The translations under genes were made by a program, and so were the position numbers. A stretch of 64,000 bases of DNA from Pseudomonas sp. 2FG (GTDB lineage: Bacteria; Pseudomonadota; Gammaproteobacteria; Pseudomonadales; Pseudomonadaceae), in the NCBI RefSeq assembly GCF_005502935.1, contig NZ_SCMP01000005.1:62001-126000 (forward strand). The letters run 5' to 3'. The number at the start of each line of letters is the position of its first letter. The first letter of the stretch is position 1. Below the pieces are notes generated by a model. It saw only the letters and a list, made by a program, of their open reading frames with translations. It made no database searches and had not been told where the DNA came from. Below, piece by piece: positions 37,771-47,364 of this stretch.

Positions 37771-38361
37771 ATGCTAAAGCGCTTCGCACCCCTCGTGCCC
37801 CTCGCACTCTCAGTCTTCCTGGTTGCTTGCGCCGGCTACTCGCCGAAGTCGCAGGTCGCCGAAGCTCCCCAGCCGATTGCCGATGAGCAAACTGTCGAGC
37901 CGCTGCCGGACTTCGCCCAAGACAAACCCTACGAATTGCCGACCTTTGCCGACAGCATCCTGGCTCACGGCCTGTCGCTGGTAGGCACCCGCTACCGTTT
38001 CGGCGGTAGTTCGGTGTCTTCCGGTTTCGATTGCAGCGGCTTTATCGGTTACCTGTTCAAAGAAGAAGCCGGTATGAGCCTGCCGCGCTCCACCCGCGAA
38101 ATGATCAACCTCGATGCACCGCTGGTGGAGCGTACCGAGCTGGAGCCTGGCGATCTGGTGTTCTTCGCCACCAACGGCCGTGGCCGGGTCAGCCACGCCG
38201 GCATCTACCTCGGCGATGATCAGTTCATCCATTCTTCCAGCAGCCGCAGCGGCGGTGTGCGGGTGGACAGCCTGGATGACAAGTACTGGAGCCGTACCTT
38301 CATCGAGGCCAAGCGCGCCTTGGCGTTGGCTTCGGTTAGCCACAATCCGCTGCACCCTTAA
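37771..38361 (+). CDS. NlpC/P60 lipoprotein, first of a tandem pair
   Basis: A 196-residue peptidoglycan endopeptidase-type lipoprotein. The lipobox is LVAC with Cys20. The NlpC/P60 domain starts near residue 64, with catalytic Cys88 (GFDCSGF), His142 (VSHAGIYLG) and His154 (FIHSSS). It is expected to cleave between D-glutamate/gamma-D-Glu and diaminopimelate in murein. The next gene is a paralogue. The two resemble the neighbouring PA1198/PA1199 lipoproteins of PAO1 as I recall them. Confidence 0.9.
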   Translation: MLKRFAPLVPLALSVFLVACAGYSPKSQVAEAPQPIADEQTVEPLPDFAQDKPYELPTFADSILAHGLSLVGTRYRFGGSSVSSGFDCSGFIGYLFKEEAGMSLPRSTREMINLDAPLVERTELEPGDLVFFATNGRGRVSHAGIYLGDDQFIHSSSSRSGGVRVDSLDDKYWSRTFIEAKRALALASVSHNPLHP

Positions 38362-38456
38362 TCTCCATTGAGTTCAGCGCGCGCAAGCGCAAAGCTTGCG
38401 CGCGCTCGTACCTCGCGGCAGAGTAGAGCGCACTAAGAATCAGAGCCGCCTCGCTT

Positions 38457-38969
38457 ATGCCCGCCACGGCCCGCCTCGCCCTACTCGTACTCGCCGCGCT
38501 GCTGACTGCCTGCGCGAGCAACACCGCCCCTCTAGAACGCGTTTTCACCACCGAGCACAGTGGCGCCGCCGATGATGTGCTGTTGCGCGCCTTGGGGCTG
38601 GTCGGCACGCCGTACCGTTACGGCGGCAATACCCCAGACAGCGGCTTCGATTGCAGCGGCCTGATCGGCTACGTCTACCGGGATGCAGCCGGCATCGCCT
38701 TGCCGCGCTCCACCCGCGAGCTGATCGGCATGCGTGCGCCGAGCGTGCGGCGTGACGCGTTGCAGACCGGCGATCTGCTGTTCTTCGCCACCAATGGCGG
38801 CGGTCAGGTCAGCCACGCGGGTATTTACGTCGGGGAAGGGCGTTTCGTTCACGCGCCCTCCAGTGGCGGCACCGTGCGCTTGGATAGCCTGGCGACTGCC
38901 TACTGGCAGAAGAGCTACCTGGAGGCCAAGCGGGTGCTCAATCCGGCCCGTCTCGCCCGCACGCCCTGA
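38457..38969 (+). CDS. NlpC/P60 lipoprotein, second of a tandem pair
   Basis: A 170-residue paralogue of the preceding gene with a shorter linker. Lipobox LTAC with Cys19; catalytic Cys66 (GFDCSGL), His120 (VSHAGIYVG) and His132 (RFVHAPSSG). Both share LPRSTRE and LFFATNG/VFFATNG blocks, pointing to a gene duplication. It presumably acts on peptidoglycan at the outer membrane inner face. Confidence 0.9.
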   Translation: MPATARLALLVLAALLTACASNTAPLERVFTTEHSGAADDVLLRALGLVGTPYRYGGNTPDSGFDCSGLIGYVYRDAAGIALPRSTRELIGMRAPSVRRDALQTGDLLFFATNGGGQVSHAGIYVGEGRFVHAPSSGGTVRLDSLATAYWQKSYLEAKRVLNPARLARTP

Positions 38970-39015
38970 TCTGCACGCGCCTATCTACCCACGCCCATTT
39001 ACATAGGAGTGCCGC

Positions 39016-39678
39016 ATGACCGGCCGTACCCTGAACCTCGACGACGCGCTGTATAACTACCTGCTCGAGGTCTCCCTGCGTGAAACGCCGCTGCTCAAGT
39101 GCCTGCGCGAGGAAACTCAAGCCTTGCCCATGGCGCGCTGGCAGATCGCCCCGGAACAGGGGCAGTTCATGGCGCTGCTGGTCAAGCTAATCGGTGCCAA
39201 ACGCCTGCTGGAAATCGGCACCTTCACCGGCTACAGCGCCCTCTGTATGGCCAGCGCCATGCCGGAAGATGGCCAACTGATTTGCTGCGACCTGCCCGGC
39301 GACTACAACGCCATCGCCCGTCGCTACTGGCAGCAGGCGGGAGTGCACGAACGCATCGACCTGCGTCTGGCGCCGGCGCTGGAGACCCTTGGCCTGTTGG
39401 AGCGAGAAGGGCAGAGCGAAACCTTCGACCTGATCTTTATCGATGCCGACAAGGCCAACTACCCGGTTTACCTGGAGCATGCCCTGGTGCTGGCCCGGCC
39501 GGGCGCTTTGATCCTGTTCGACAACACTTTGTGGAGTGGCCGGGTGCTGGAGCGGGCGCCCGACAGCGCCGACACTCGCGCCATTCAAGCCCTCAATCGG
39601 CGCCTGAAAAATGACCAGCGCCTGGATTTGTCGCTGCTGCCCATCGGCGACGGCCTGACCCTCTGCCGCAAACACTGA
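39016..39678 (+). CDS. SAM-dependent O-methyltransferase (OMT family)
   Basis: A 220-residue class I methyltransferase of the catechol/caffeoyl-CoA-type OMT family. Motif I is LLEIGTFTGYSALCMASAMP, a later motif is FDLIFIDADKANYPVYLEHA, and FDNTLWSGRVLE provides the metal-binding Asp-Asn. The ATG follows TAGGAGTGCCGC. The substrate is unknown. Confidence 0.92.
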   Translation: MTGRTLNLDDALYNYLLEVSLRETPLLKCLREETQALPMARWQIAPEQGQFMALLVKLIGAKRLLEIGTFTGYSALCMASAMPEDGQLICCDLPGDYNAIARRYWQQAGVHERIDLRLAPALETLGLLEREGQSETFDLIFIDADKANYPVYLEHALVLARPGALILFDNTLWSGRVLERAPDSADTRAIQALNRRLKNDQRLDLSLLPIGDGLTLCRKH

Positions 39679-39807
39679 CAGCTGTGCAGGGCCTGGGCGC
39701 ATGAGTTCGCCCCAACAGCTTTTTCCAACGACTCACTCGAACAGGCTTGACCGCGTCCGCCTGCCAGCGCCAGTCTGCAGCCGGTGAGCTATATTCAGCC
39801 CGTCTTA

Positions 39808-39883
39808 GGGCCGATAGCTCAGCTGGGAGAGCGCCACGTTCGCAACGTGGAGGTCGGGAGTTCGATCCTCCTTCGGTCCACCA
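39808..39883 (+). tRNA. tRNA-Ala, anticodon CGC
   Basis: A 76-base cloverleaf with encoded CCA. The acceptor GGGCCGA pairs with TCGGTCC and keeps the G3-U70 wobble pair that identifies alanine tRNAs. D-stem GCTC/GAGC, anticodon stem CCACG/CGTGG with loop TTCGCAA (anticodon CGC, reading GCG), and T-arm GGGAG-TTCGATC-CTCCT are all intact. A terminator follows. Confidence 0.95.
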
Positions 39884-39888
39884 AATCG

Positions 39889-39920
39889 AAAGGCCGGAAC
39901 CCATGGGGTCCGGCCTTTTC
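39889..39920 (+). terminator. Intrinsic terminator of the tRNA gene
   Basis: AAAGGCCGGA-CCC-ATG-GGG-TCCGGCCTTT forms a long stem immediately downstream of the tRNA 3' end, with a TTTTC tail. Confidence 0.88.
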
Positions 39921-40170
39921 GTTTGGCTATGTCTGAGTTAGCTGTTGCAAGGCGAGCATTGGAAAAGTGCAAGACCCAGCGGGCCAGCTCAACACTTCAC
40001 CGGCACCTAGCCAGAGCATTTGAAGACTGGATAAGGCCTTTGGCCGCCACCACCGGCCGGGCAAAGTGCGCTGCTTGGCGGCACCTATGCCGAGTTCAGC
40101 TGCAAGCTGGCCATATTCACCCTTAGTGCCGCGTTGACGCTCCACCGCCAACCCTCTAACCTGCCTGCCT

Positions 40171-40402
40171 TGCTTCAGGTGCCCCCAGGCTTAGTGCCGG
40201 CGGGGTGAAACAGGGAAGCCGGTGCGTTCTTGCGGTTGTTCACTTGATGAACAGTCAGGCAAAACTATTCCGGCGCTGCCCCCGCAACGGTAGACGAGTC
40301 AAGAAGCCGCTTTTAGCCACTGTGCCCTGCACGGGAAGGTGCGGTTTTGCGAACGCCTCATCTCGAAGGTGTTCCGCTCGTAAGCCCGGAGACCGGCCTG
40401 TC
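40171..40402 (+). ncRNA. Cobalamin riboswitch (adenosylcobalamin type)
   Basis: The conserved elements occur in order: CAGGTGCC near 40177, GGGAAGCCGGTG near 40213, the B12 box GCTGCCCCCGCAACGGTA near 40275, CACTG near 40319, CGGGAAGGTG near 40333, and AGCCCGGAGACCGGCCTG near 40383. It lies upstream of cobO and should lower expression of the cob operon when adenosylcobalamin is plentiful. Confidence 0.94.
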
Positions 40403-40705
40403 GCAGTCCACGGCATCGCGGAGGGCGTTGTCTGGCGTATGGGCTGCGCTGTGGCCCGTGCGTCTGCTGTTCTCCGCAAGCTTTACCCAGCCTGAGTCCT
40501 GAGTCCTGTGGGCGAGAGTGGCGGAGATCCTGTCTCGATGAGCAAGTCCTTTCTGGTGCCAGTTATTGGTTCGGCGGTGGCGAGACTTTGTCCGCCGTAT
40601 TCCGGGCGGCATTTTTTCCTGACTAGTCTGTCTCTATACCCTTTTTCGCGCTTCCAGCGGTGTTTTGGCAGCCTTCAACATGCAGCAAGGTTCTGAGGTG
40701 AAACG
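40403..40705 (+). promoter_or_regulatory. Riboswitch expression platform / cobO leader
   Basis: About 300 bases between the riboswitch aptamer and cobO. CCGCC (40592-40596) and GGCGG (40605-40609) followed by a T6 run at 40612 look like an intrinsic terminator that could serve as the switch. A short frame begins at 40538 (MSKSFLVPVIG) but has no family match and is not called a gene. The leader is unusually long for a direct cobO riboswitch, so a lost gene or a second element is possible. Confidence 0.45.
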
Positions 40706-41317
40706 ATGAGCGAGTCAGCAGCAAGAGACGCCCGCCACAAGGCCCGGATGGAGCGCAAGAAGGCCCTGGTCGACGAGAAGATCGCCCAGGCGCAGGACGA
40801 ATACGGTCTGTTGCTGGTGCACACCGGCAATGGCAAAGGCAAAAGCAGCTCGGCCTTCGGTATGGTCGCCCGCGCGCTGGGGCATGGCATGAAGGTCGGC
40901 GTGGTGCAGTTCATCAAAGGGGCGGCGAGCACCGGAGAGGAGCGGTTCTTCCGCCGTTTCCCCGAGGAAGTCAGCTACCACGTGATGGGCGAGGGCTACA
41001 CCTGGGACACCCAGGATCGCCAGCGCGATATCGACAAGGCCGTCGCCGCCTGGGCGGTTGCCAAGCAGTTGTTGAATGACCCCGAGATCGGCCTGGTGGT
41101 GCTGGATGAGCTGAATATCGCGCTCAAGCACGGCTATCTGGCGCTGGAAACCGTGCTGGCCGATATCGGTGGCCGCCCGCTGTTGCAACACGTGGTCGCC
41201 ACCGGCCGTGGTGCGCCGCCCGGCTTGATCGAGGCGGCGGATACCGTGACCGAAATGGGCATGCTCAAGCATGCATTCAAGTCCGGCGTGAAGGCGCAGA
41301 AAGGGGTGGAGTTTTGA
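40706..41317 (+). CDS. cobO: Cob(I)yrinic acid a,c-diamide adenosyltransferase
   Basis: A 203-residue CobA/CobO/BtuR-type ATP:corrinoid adenosyltransferase that adds the upper adenosyl ligand. The P-loop variant is HTGNGKGKSSSAFG (about 39-52); VVQFIKG, LVVLDELNIALKHGY and ATGRGAPPGLIEAADTVTEM are family blocks. GAGGTGAAACG precedes the ATG. First gene of the cobalamin operon, downstream of the riboswitch. Confidence 0.96.
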   Translation: MSESAARDARHKARMERKKALVDEKIAQAQDEYGLLLVHTGNGKGKSSSAFGMVARALGHGMKVGVVQFIKGAASTGEERFFRRFPEEVSYHVMGEGYTWDTQDRQRDIDKAVAAWAVAKQLLNDPEIGLVVLDELNIALKHGYLALETVLADIGGRPLLQHVVATGRGAPPGLIEAADTVTEMGMLKHAFKSGVKAQKGVEF

Positions 41318-41332
41318 GGCGCCTGGCTTTAG

Positions 41333-41412
41333 TAGGGTGGATTCGCCGCAACGCGGCAATCCACCATCCGGAGGCCATGCGCTGCATTGCCCTGCGGGCG
41401 AATGCACCCTAC
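41333..41412. repeat. GTAGGGTGG inverted repeat between cobO and cobB
   Basis: GTAGGGTGGATTCGCC near 41333 faces GGGCGAATGCACCCTACGG near 41396, with CGCAACGCGG pairing internally. It is another member of the dispersed hairpin family and lies inside the cob operon, where it may affect mRNA stability. Confidence 0.75.
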
Positions 41413-41429
41413 GGACGAGGTTTGAGCGC

Positions 41430-42734
41430 ATGAGTTCTACCCGCCAATGCCCGGCCCTATTGATCGCCGCACCGGCTTCCGGCCAGGGCAAGACCACCGT
41501 CACCGCGGCCTTGGCGCGCCTGCATTCGCGCCAGGGTAAACGGGTGCGGGTGTTCAAGTGTGGGCCGGACTTTCTCGATCCGATGATCCTCGCCCGCGCC
41601 AGCGGCGCGCCGGTCTATCAGCTGGATCTGTGGATGGTCGGCGCGGTGGAAAGCCGTCGCCTGCTCTGGGAAGCCGCCGGCGAGGCCGACTTGATTCTGA
41701 TCGAAGGGGTCATGGGCCTGTTCGATGGCACGCCGTCCGCCGCCGATCTGGCGCGGCATTTCGGCGTGCCGGTGATGGCGCTGATCGACGGTTCCGGCAT
41801 GGCCCAGACCTTTGGTGCCATGGCCCACGGCATGGCCACCTTCCAGGCCGATCTGCCGTTCTCCGGGGTGCTGGCCAACCGCACCGGCAGCATTCGCCAT
41901 GGCGAGATCCTGCGCGATTGCCTGCCCAAGCACATTCATTGGTACGGCGCCTTGCCGCGCAGTGCCGCGATCGAACTACCGAGCCGGCATCTGGGCTTGG
42001 TGCAGGCCGAAGAGCTGGCCGACTTGGATGCCCGTCTGGATGCCGCCGCCGATGCCCTGGCCGCGAGTGCCGACGTCGGCTTGCCGGCGCCGGTGAGTTT
42101 TGCCGCGCCCGAGCTGTTCGAGGGCCAGCCCATCGAGCCGTTATTGGCCGGCGTGCGCATCGGCGTCGCGCGGGACACCTCGTTCGCCTTTATCTACCAG
42201 GCTAACCTCGATCTGCTGCGCCAGTTGGGTGCCGAGCTGATTCAGTTTTCGCCGCTGCGGGACGCCGAGATACCCGAGGTAGACAGCCTCTATCTGCCCG
42301 GCGGCTACCCCGAGCTGCACCTGCAACGGCTGGCGGCGAACCAGCCGATGAGCGCGGCGATTCATGCCCATCACGCCGCCGGCAAACCTATCCACGCCGA
42401 GTGTGGCGGCATGCTCTACCTGCTCGAGGCGCTGACCGATAAAGACGGTGAGCGTGGCGAGCTGCTCGGTCTGCTGCCCGGCCAGGCGCTGATGCACAAA
42501 CGCCTGAAGGCACTGGCGTTGCAGGAAATCGAATTGCCGGAAGGGTGCCTGCGTGGCCACACCTACCACTATTCGGAGCTGGACTGTGCCCTGGAGCCGC
42601 TGGCCCGTGGCGTCTGCCCGACTTATAAGCGAACGGCCGAGGCGGTTTATCGGATCGGCCGGCTGACCGCTTCCTATATCCACTTCTATTTGCCGTCCAA
42701 TCCCCAGGCGGCTGCGGCCCTGTTCCTGCCATGA
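41430..42734 (+). CDS. cobB: Cobyrinate a,c-diamide synthase
   Basis: A 434-residue ATP-dependent amidase of corrin side chains a and c. An N-terminal dethiobiotin-synthetase-like domain carries the P-loop APASGQGKTTVTAAL, and LIEGVMGLFDG is typical. The C-terminal glutamine amidotransferase domain has the nucleophile Cys in HAECGGMLYL and the late His in SYIHFYLPSN. The ATG at 41430 is used; a longer frame would start in the preceding repeat. Confidence 0.95.
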   Translation: MSSTRQCPALLIAAPASGQGKTTVTAALARLHSRQGKRVRVFKCGPDFLDPMILARASGAPVYQLDLWMVGAVESRRLLWEAAGEADLILIEGVMGLFDGTPSAADLARHFGVPVMALIDGSGMAQTFGAMAHGMATFQADLPFSGVLANRTGSIRHGEILRDCLPKHIHWYGALPRSAAIELPSRHLGLVQAEELADLDARLDAAADALAASADVGLPAPVSFAAPELFEGQPIEPLLAGVRIGVARDTSFAFIYQANLDLLRQLGAELIQFSPLRDAEIPEVDSLYLPGGYPELHLQRLAANQPMSAAIHAHHAAGKPIHAECGGMLYLLEALTDKDGERGELLGLLPGQALMHKRLKALALQEIELPEGCLRGHTYHYSELDCALEPLARGVCPTYKRTAEAVYRIGRLTASYIHFYLPSNPQAAAALFLP

Positions 42735-42747
42735 GCGAGTCAACTGC

Positions 42748-43413
42748 ATGAGCCAGCACGCCTTCAGCGAAGCCGAGCGCGCGGCGGTGTACCGCGCGAT
42801 TGCCGAACGCCGCGACATGCGCCATTTCAGCGGCGGCCAGGTCGCGCCTGAGCTGCTGGCGCGTCTGCTGGAGGCGGCGCATCAGGCGCCGAGCGTCGGT
42901 TTGATGCAGCCCTGGCGGTTTATCCGCATCACCCGGGCCGGCTTGCGTGAGGCTATTCATGGCCTGGTGGAAGAGGAGCGGGTGCGCACGGCCGAGGCCT
43001 TGCAGCAGCGCTCGGATGAATTCATGCGGCTCAAGGTCGAGGGTATACGCGACTGCGCCGAGTTGCTGGTGATGGCCCTGATGGACGGCCGCGAGGCCCA
43101 TGTGTTCGGTCGCCGCACCTTGCCGGAAATGGACCTGGCTTCGCTCGCCTGTGCGATTCAAAACCTCTGGCTCGCCGCTCGCGCGGAAGGCCTGGGCCTG
43201 GGCTGGGTGTCCTTGTTCGACCCCGAGGCCCTGGCCGCGCTGCTCCATTTACCGGCCGGGGCGAAACCGGTGGCGGTGCTGTGCCTGGGCCCGGTGCCGG
43301 AGTTTTATCCCGTACCTATGTTGCAGCAGGAAGGCTGGGCCACACCGAGGCCGCTGGCCGAACTGGTGTTCGACAATCAGTGGGAAGAGCGGCAGCGGGG
43401 TGAGCGGGCATGA
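42748..43413 (+). CDS. bluB: 5,6-dimethylbenzimidazole synthase BluB
   Basis: A 221-residue flavin-destroying nitroreductase-fold enzyme that converts FMNH2 and O2 to the lower ligand of B12. [10 protein letters not shown] at the start and [20 protein letters not shown] are the BluB/nitroreductase signatures; [39 protein letters not shown] (in parts) continues the fold. Its presence within the operon shows the strain can make its own dimethylbenzimidazole. Its last bases overlap cobD (ATGA). Confidence 0.94.
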   Translation: MSQHAFSEAERAAVYRAIAERRDMRHFSGGQVAPELLARLLEAAHQAPSVGLMQPWRFIRITRAGLREAIHGLVEEERVRTAEALQQRSDEFMRLKVEGIRDCAELLVMALMDGREAHVFGRRTLPEMDLASLACAIQNLWLAARAEGLGLGWVSLFDPEALAALLHLPAGAKPVAVLCLGPVPEFYPVPMLQQEGWATPRPLAELVFDNQWEERQRGERA

Positions 43414-44375
43414 GCATCGCCCTGTTGACTGTGGCTGGCGTGGCGCTGGATGCCGTGCTGGGCGAGCCGAAACGCTGGCACCCGCTGGTGGCTTTCGGGC
43501 GCCTGGCTGATGCACTGGAAAGACGCTTTAACCGACCCTTCGCGCCCCCTTCGGCAGAAGGTGATCCGCACAACCGGATGAGGCACCAGGAGATCGGCCG
43601 CGGCTGGCGCAGTCACGGGGTCACGGCCTGGGTGTTGGCCGTGTTGCCGCTGACGCTGGTGGCCTATCTGTTGAGCTTGCTGCCCACTGTCGGTTGGCTG
43701 GTCGAGGTGCTGGCGCTGTATGCGGCCATCGGCTTGAAGAGCCTGGCCGAGCATGCCGAGCCGGTGGCCCGGGCGCTACGCGAGGATGATCTGCCCCGGG
43801 CGCGCGAACGCGTCGGTTACCTGGTCAGCCGGCAGACCGGCGAGCTGGATCACGAGGCCGTCGCCCGCGCCGCCACCGAATCGGTGCTGGAGAACGGCAG
43901 CGATGCGGTCTACGCCGCGCTGTTCTGGTTCGTTCTGCTTGGCGCGCCAGGTGTGGTGCTGTACCGCCTGAGCAATACCCTGGACGCCATGTGGGGCTAT
44001 CGCAACGCGCGCTTCGAGCGTTTCGGCTGGGCCGCCGCACGGATCGATGACCTGCTCAATTACATTCCCGCGCGGCTGGTTGCGCTGACGTATGCCGTGC
44101 TCGGCAAAACCCGACTGGCCCTGCGTTGCTGGCGCACCCAGGCGCCAACCTGGGACAGCCCCAACGCCGGCCCGGTGATGGCGGCCGGTGCCGGTGCGCT
44201 CGGTGTGGCCCTCGGCGGGCCGGCGGTTTACCAGGGTGAGTTGCACCAGCGCCCGCGCCTGGGCGAAGGACCGGCGGCCGATGCGCAGACCATCGAACGG
44301 GCGGTCAGCCTGGTGCGCCGCGGGGTGCTGCTCTGGCTGCTGGTCTTGCTGATAGGAGGCCGGCTCTATGCTTGA
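43410..44375 (+). CDS. cobD: Adenosylcobinamide-phosphate synthase (CbiB type)
   Basis: A 321-residue integral membrane enzyme joining adenosylcobyric acid to the aminopropanol arm. The N-terminus [21 protein letters not shown] is diagnostic, as are [39 protein letters not shown] and the C-terminal [16 protein letters not shown]. Overlaps bluB by 4 bases and cobC by 8, indicating tight coupling. Confidence 0.95.
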   Translation: MSIALLTVAGVALDAVLGEPKRWHPLVAFGRLADALERRFNRPFAPPSAEGDPHNRMRHQEIGRGWRSHGVTAWVLAVLPLTLVAYLLSLLPTVGWLVEVLALYAAIGLKSLAEHAEPVARALREDDLPRARERVGYLVSRQTGELDHEAVARAATESVLENGSDAVYAALFWFVLLGAPGVVLYRLSNTLDAMWGYRNARFERFGWAAARIDDLLNYIPARLVALTYAVLGKTRLALRCWRTQAPTWDSPNAGPVMAAGAGALGVALGGPAVYQGELHQRPRLGEGPAADAQTIERAVSLVRRGVLLWLLVLLIGGRLYA

Positions 44376-45381
44376 ACACGGCGGGCGTTTGCAACTGGCG
44401 GCGCGCCAGTACGGGATTGCCGAGGCCGACTGGCTCGATCTCTCCACCGGCATCGCACCCTGGCCCTGGCCGGTGCCGGCGATTCCCCTGCGCGCTTGGG
44501 CCCGCTTGCCGGAAACCGAAGACGGCCTGGAAGCCGCCGCCCGCGCCTATTATGGAGCCGCCCAGCTGTTGCCGGTGGCCGGCTCGCAAGCCGCGATTCA
44601 GATGCTGCCGCGCCTGCGCCGCGCAGGCAAAGTTGGCGTGTTGTCACCCTGTTACGCCGAGCATGCCGAGGCCTGGCGCAAGGGCGGGCATAGCGTCCGT
44701 GAGGTGAGCGAGGGTGAGGTGGACTTCTTCCTGGACGGCCTCGATGTATTGGTGCTGGTCAACCCGAACAACCCAACCGGGCGGCTGATCGAACGGACGC
44801 AACTGCTCGATTGGCATGCGCGGCTGGCTCGTCGGGGTGGCTGGCTGGTGGTCGACGAGGCCTTTATGGACAACACGCCGGAACATAGTCTGGCGGCCAG
44901 CAGCGGCCGAGATGGACTGATAGTGCTGCGCTCGTTCGGCAAGTTCTTCGGCCTGGCCGGTGCCCGGCTTGGTTTCGTCCTGGCGCCAAACGAACTGTTG
45001 CAGGCGCTCGCCGAACAGCTCGGGCCCTGGACTATCAATGGCCCGACCCGGGTGCTCGGTGCAGCCTGCCTGCGCGATGGCGACGGGCAGCTGTTGCAGC
45101 GCCGGCGCTCGGCCCAGGCCAGCGAGCGTCTGGCCGGGTTGCTCGGGCGCTATGGCTTTGCGCCTGCCGGTGGTTGTGCGTTGTTCCAATGGCTGCCGAG
45201 CGCCGAGGCGCAGGCGTTGCAGGACTTCCTCGGCCGGCGCGGCATCCTGGTCAGGCTGTTCGTGCAGCAGTTTGTAGAAAAAGTACAAAGCAGCAGCCTG
45301 CGTTTCGGCCTGCCGGCGGATGAAGCGGGCTGGGCCCGTCTCGAACAGGCGTTGCAGGCCTATCGGCTGGAGTTTTCATGA
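44368..45381 (+). CDS. cobC: Threonine-phosphate decarboxylase (PLP)
   Basis: A 337-residue fold-type I PLP enzyme that makes (R)-1-amino-2-propanol phosphate for the nucleotide loop. [14 protein letters not shown] binds PLP phosphate, LVVDEAFMD holds the ring, and the lysine of [17 protein letters not shown] forms the Schiff base. In Salmonella nomenclature this is CobD. It starts within the end of the preceding gene. Confidence 0.94.
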   Translation: MLEHGGRLQLAARQYGIAEADWLDLSTGIAPWPWPVPAIPLRAWARLPETEDGLEAAARAYYGAAQLLPVAGSQAAIQMLPRLRRAGKVGVLSPCYAEHAEAWRKGGHSVREVSEGEVDFFLDGLDVLVLVNPNNPTGRLIERTQLLDWHARLARRGGWLVVDEAFMDNTPEHSLAASSGRDGLIVLRSFGKFFGLAGARLGFVLAPNELLQALAEQLGPWTINGPTRVLGAACLRDGDGQLLQRRRSAQASERLAGLLGRYGFAPAGGCALFQWLPSAEAQALQDFLGRRGILVRLFVQQFVEKVQSSSLRFGLPADEAGWARLEQALQAYRLEFS

Positions 45382-46829
45382 GTACCTTAATGGTCCAGGG
45401 CACGACCTCGGATGCCGGTAAAAGCACTCTGGTCGCCGCGCTGTGTCGCTGGTTGCAACGCCAGGGCGTCGTGGTGGTGCCGTTCAAGCCGCAGAATATG
45501 GCGCTCAACAGCGCGGTGACGGCCGACGGCGGCGAAATCGGTCGCGCTCAGGCGGTGCAGGCACAGGCGTGTGGTCTGGCGCCACACACCGATATGAACC
45601 CGGTGCTGCTGAAGCCCAACAGTGACACCGGCGCGCAAGTGATCATCCACGGCCGCGCCATCAGCAGCATGGCGGCGGCGGCCTATCACGACTACAAAAA
45701 GGTCGCGCTGCAGGCGGTGCTGCAATCTCATCGACGCCTGAGTGACGCTTACCAGGTGGTAATGGTGGAGGGCGCCGGCTCGCCGGCGGAGATCAACCTG
45801 CGGGCTGGCGACATCGCCAATATGGGCTTTGCCGAAGCGGTGGATTGCCCGGTGATCCTGATTGCCGATATCGACCGGGGTGGCGTATTCGCGCACCTGG
45901 TCGGCACCCTGGAGTTGTTGTCCGCAAGCGAGCAGGCGCGGGTCCAGGGTTTCGTCATCAATCGTTTTCGCGGCGCCTTGAGCCTGCTGCAACCGGGCCT
46001 CGACTGGCTCGAGCAGCGAACCGGCAAGCCGGTGCTCGGCGTGCTGCCGTACCTCGGCGATCTGCATCTGGAAGCCGAAGACGCCATCGACCGCCGCCAG
46101 ACGCCCAAGGCCGAGCGGGTGCTGAAGGTGGTGGTGCCGGTGCTGCCGCGCATCAGCAACCACACCGACTTCGACCCGCTGCGCCTGCACCCGCAGGTCG
46201 ACTTGCAGTTCGTCGCGCCGGGCCAGCCGATTCCGGCGGCGGATCTGATCATCCTGCCCGGTTCGAAAAGCGTGCGAGCCGATCTGGCGTTTCTGCGTGC
46301 CAACGGCTGGGAAGAGACGCTGCAACGGCATCTGCGCTATGGCGGCAAACTGCTGGGGATTTGCGGCGGCTTGCAGATGCTCGGACGCAATCTGCACGAC
46401 CCGCTCGGGCTGGAAGGCGCGGCGGGCTCCAGCCCGGGTTTCGGCCTGCTGGCGTTCGACACCGTGCTGGCAGCGGAAAAGCAACTGCGCAATGTCCAGG
46501 GCCATTTGTGCCTGGAGGATGCGCCGGTGAGCGGTTACGAAATCCATGCCGGCGTCACCAGCGGGCCGGCGCTGGATCTGGCCGCGGTGCGCCTGGCCGA
46601 TGGCCGCAACGATGGCGCGCAGAGCGTCGATGGGCAGATTCTCGGCACCTACCTGCACGGCCTGTTCGAAGCGCCGGCAGCCTGCAGTGCGTTGTTGCGC
46701 TGGGCCGGTTTGCGTGACGTGCAGCCGGTCGACTACCACGCCCTGCGCGAACGCGATCTGGAGCGTTTGGCTGATCTGGTCGAGCAGCATCTGGACTGTG
46801 CGCGGTTGCGCGAACTCTGTGGGCTGTAG
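45378..46829 (+). CDS. cobQ: Cobyric acid synthase
   Basis: A 483-residue amidase of side chains b, d, e and g. N-terminal P-loop [29 protein letters not shown], and [15 protein letters not shown]-terminal glutaminase domain with the nucleophile Cys in [10 protein letters not shown] and His in LGTYLHGLF. It overlaps cobC by 4 bases (ATGA). Full length. Confidence 0.96.
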   Translation: MSTLMVQGTTSDAGKSTLVAALCRWLQRQGVVVVPFKPQNMALNSAVTADGGEIGRAQAVQAQACGLAPHTDMNPVLLKPNSDTGAQVIIHGRAISSMAAAAYHDYKKVALQAVLQSHRRLSDAYQVVMVEGAGSPAEINLRAGDIANMGFAEAVDCPVILIADIDRGGVFAHLVGTLELLSASEQARVQGFVINRFRGALSLLQPGLDWLEQRTGKPVLGVLPYLGDLHLEAEDAIDRRQTPKAERVLKVVVPVLPRISNHTDFDPLRLHPQVDLQFVAPGQPIPAADLIILPGSKSVRADLAFLRANGWEETLQRHLRYGGKLLGICGGLQMLGRNLHDPLGLEGAAGSSPGFGLLAFDTVLAAEKQLRNVQGHLCLEDAPVSGYEIHAGVTSGPALDLAAVRLADGRNDGAQSVDGQILGTYLHGLFEAPAACSALLRWAGLRDVQPVDYHALRERDLERLADLVEQHLDCARLRELCGL

Positions 46830-46842
46830 CTAAGGTGTCCAT

Positions 46843-47364
46843 ATGATTGAACTTATTTTGGGCGGCGCCCGCTCCGGCAAGAGTCGTTTGGCCGAGCGCC
46901 TGGCGGCAGAGAGCGGCTTGCCTGTGACCTATATCGCCACCTCGCAAGCCCATGACGGCGAGATGAGTGCGCGTATCCGGCAGCACCGCGAACGTCGCCC
47001 GCTGGAGTGGGGGCTGATCGAGGAGCCGCTGGCACTGGCCCGCGTGCTGGCGGAAAACGCCGCAGAGGATAAGTGTCTGCTGGTCGACTGCCTGACGCTC
47101 TGGCTGACCAATCTGCTGATGCTGGATGAGCCGGCGCGGCTGGCGGCCGAGCGTGAGGCGCTGCTGGCCGGTATCGAGCAACTGCCGGGGCGGATCATCC
47201 TGGTCAGCAATGAGACCGGCCTCGGTGTGGTGCCGCTGGGCGAACTGACCCGCCGTTATGTCGATGAAGCGGGCTGGCTGCATCAGGCCCTGGCCGAGCG
47301 CTGCCAACGGGTGATTTTCAGCGTGGCCGGTTTACCCATGATTCTCAAAGGAGTGCCGTTATGA
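46843..47364 (+). CDS. cobP: Adenosylcobinamide kinase / guanylyltransferase
   Basis: A 173-residue bifunctional enzyme (CobU in Salmonella) that phosphorylates adenosylcobinamide and adds GMP. P-loop [15 protein letters not shown] near residues 6-20, [12 protein letters not shown] with the guanylylated His, [13 protein letters not shown] and [11 protein letters not shown] are all present. It overlaps the next gene by 4 bases. Confidence 0.95.
   Translation: MIELILGGARSGKSRLAERLAAESGLPVTYIATSQAHDGEMSARIRQHRERRPLEWGLIEEPLALARVLAENAAEDKCLLVDCLTLWLTNLLMLDEPARLAAEREALLAGIEQLPGRIILVSNETGLGVVPLGELTRRYVDEAGWLHQALAERCQRVIFSVAGLPMILKGVPL

Noticed and set aside
39927..40151. A leftward 74-codon frame between tRNA-Ala and the riboswitch, as an integrase remnant
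   Set aside because: No integrase motif or attachment-site duplication of the tRNA 3' end is visible, so no integrative element is supported here.
40538..40696. A short frame (MSKSFLVPVIG...) in the cobO leader
   Set aside because: No ribosome binding site or family match, and it crosses the candidate terminator hairpin.
45387..46790. A 467-codon leftward frame opposite cobQ
   Set aside because: Antisense shadow of cobQ; no recognisable motif.
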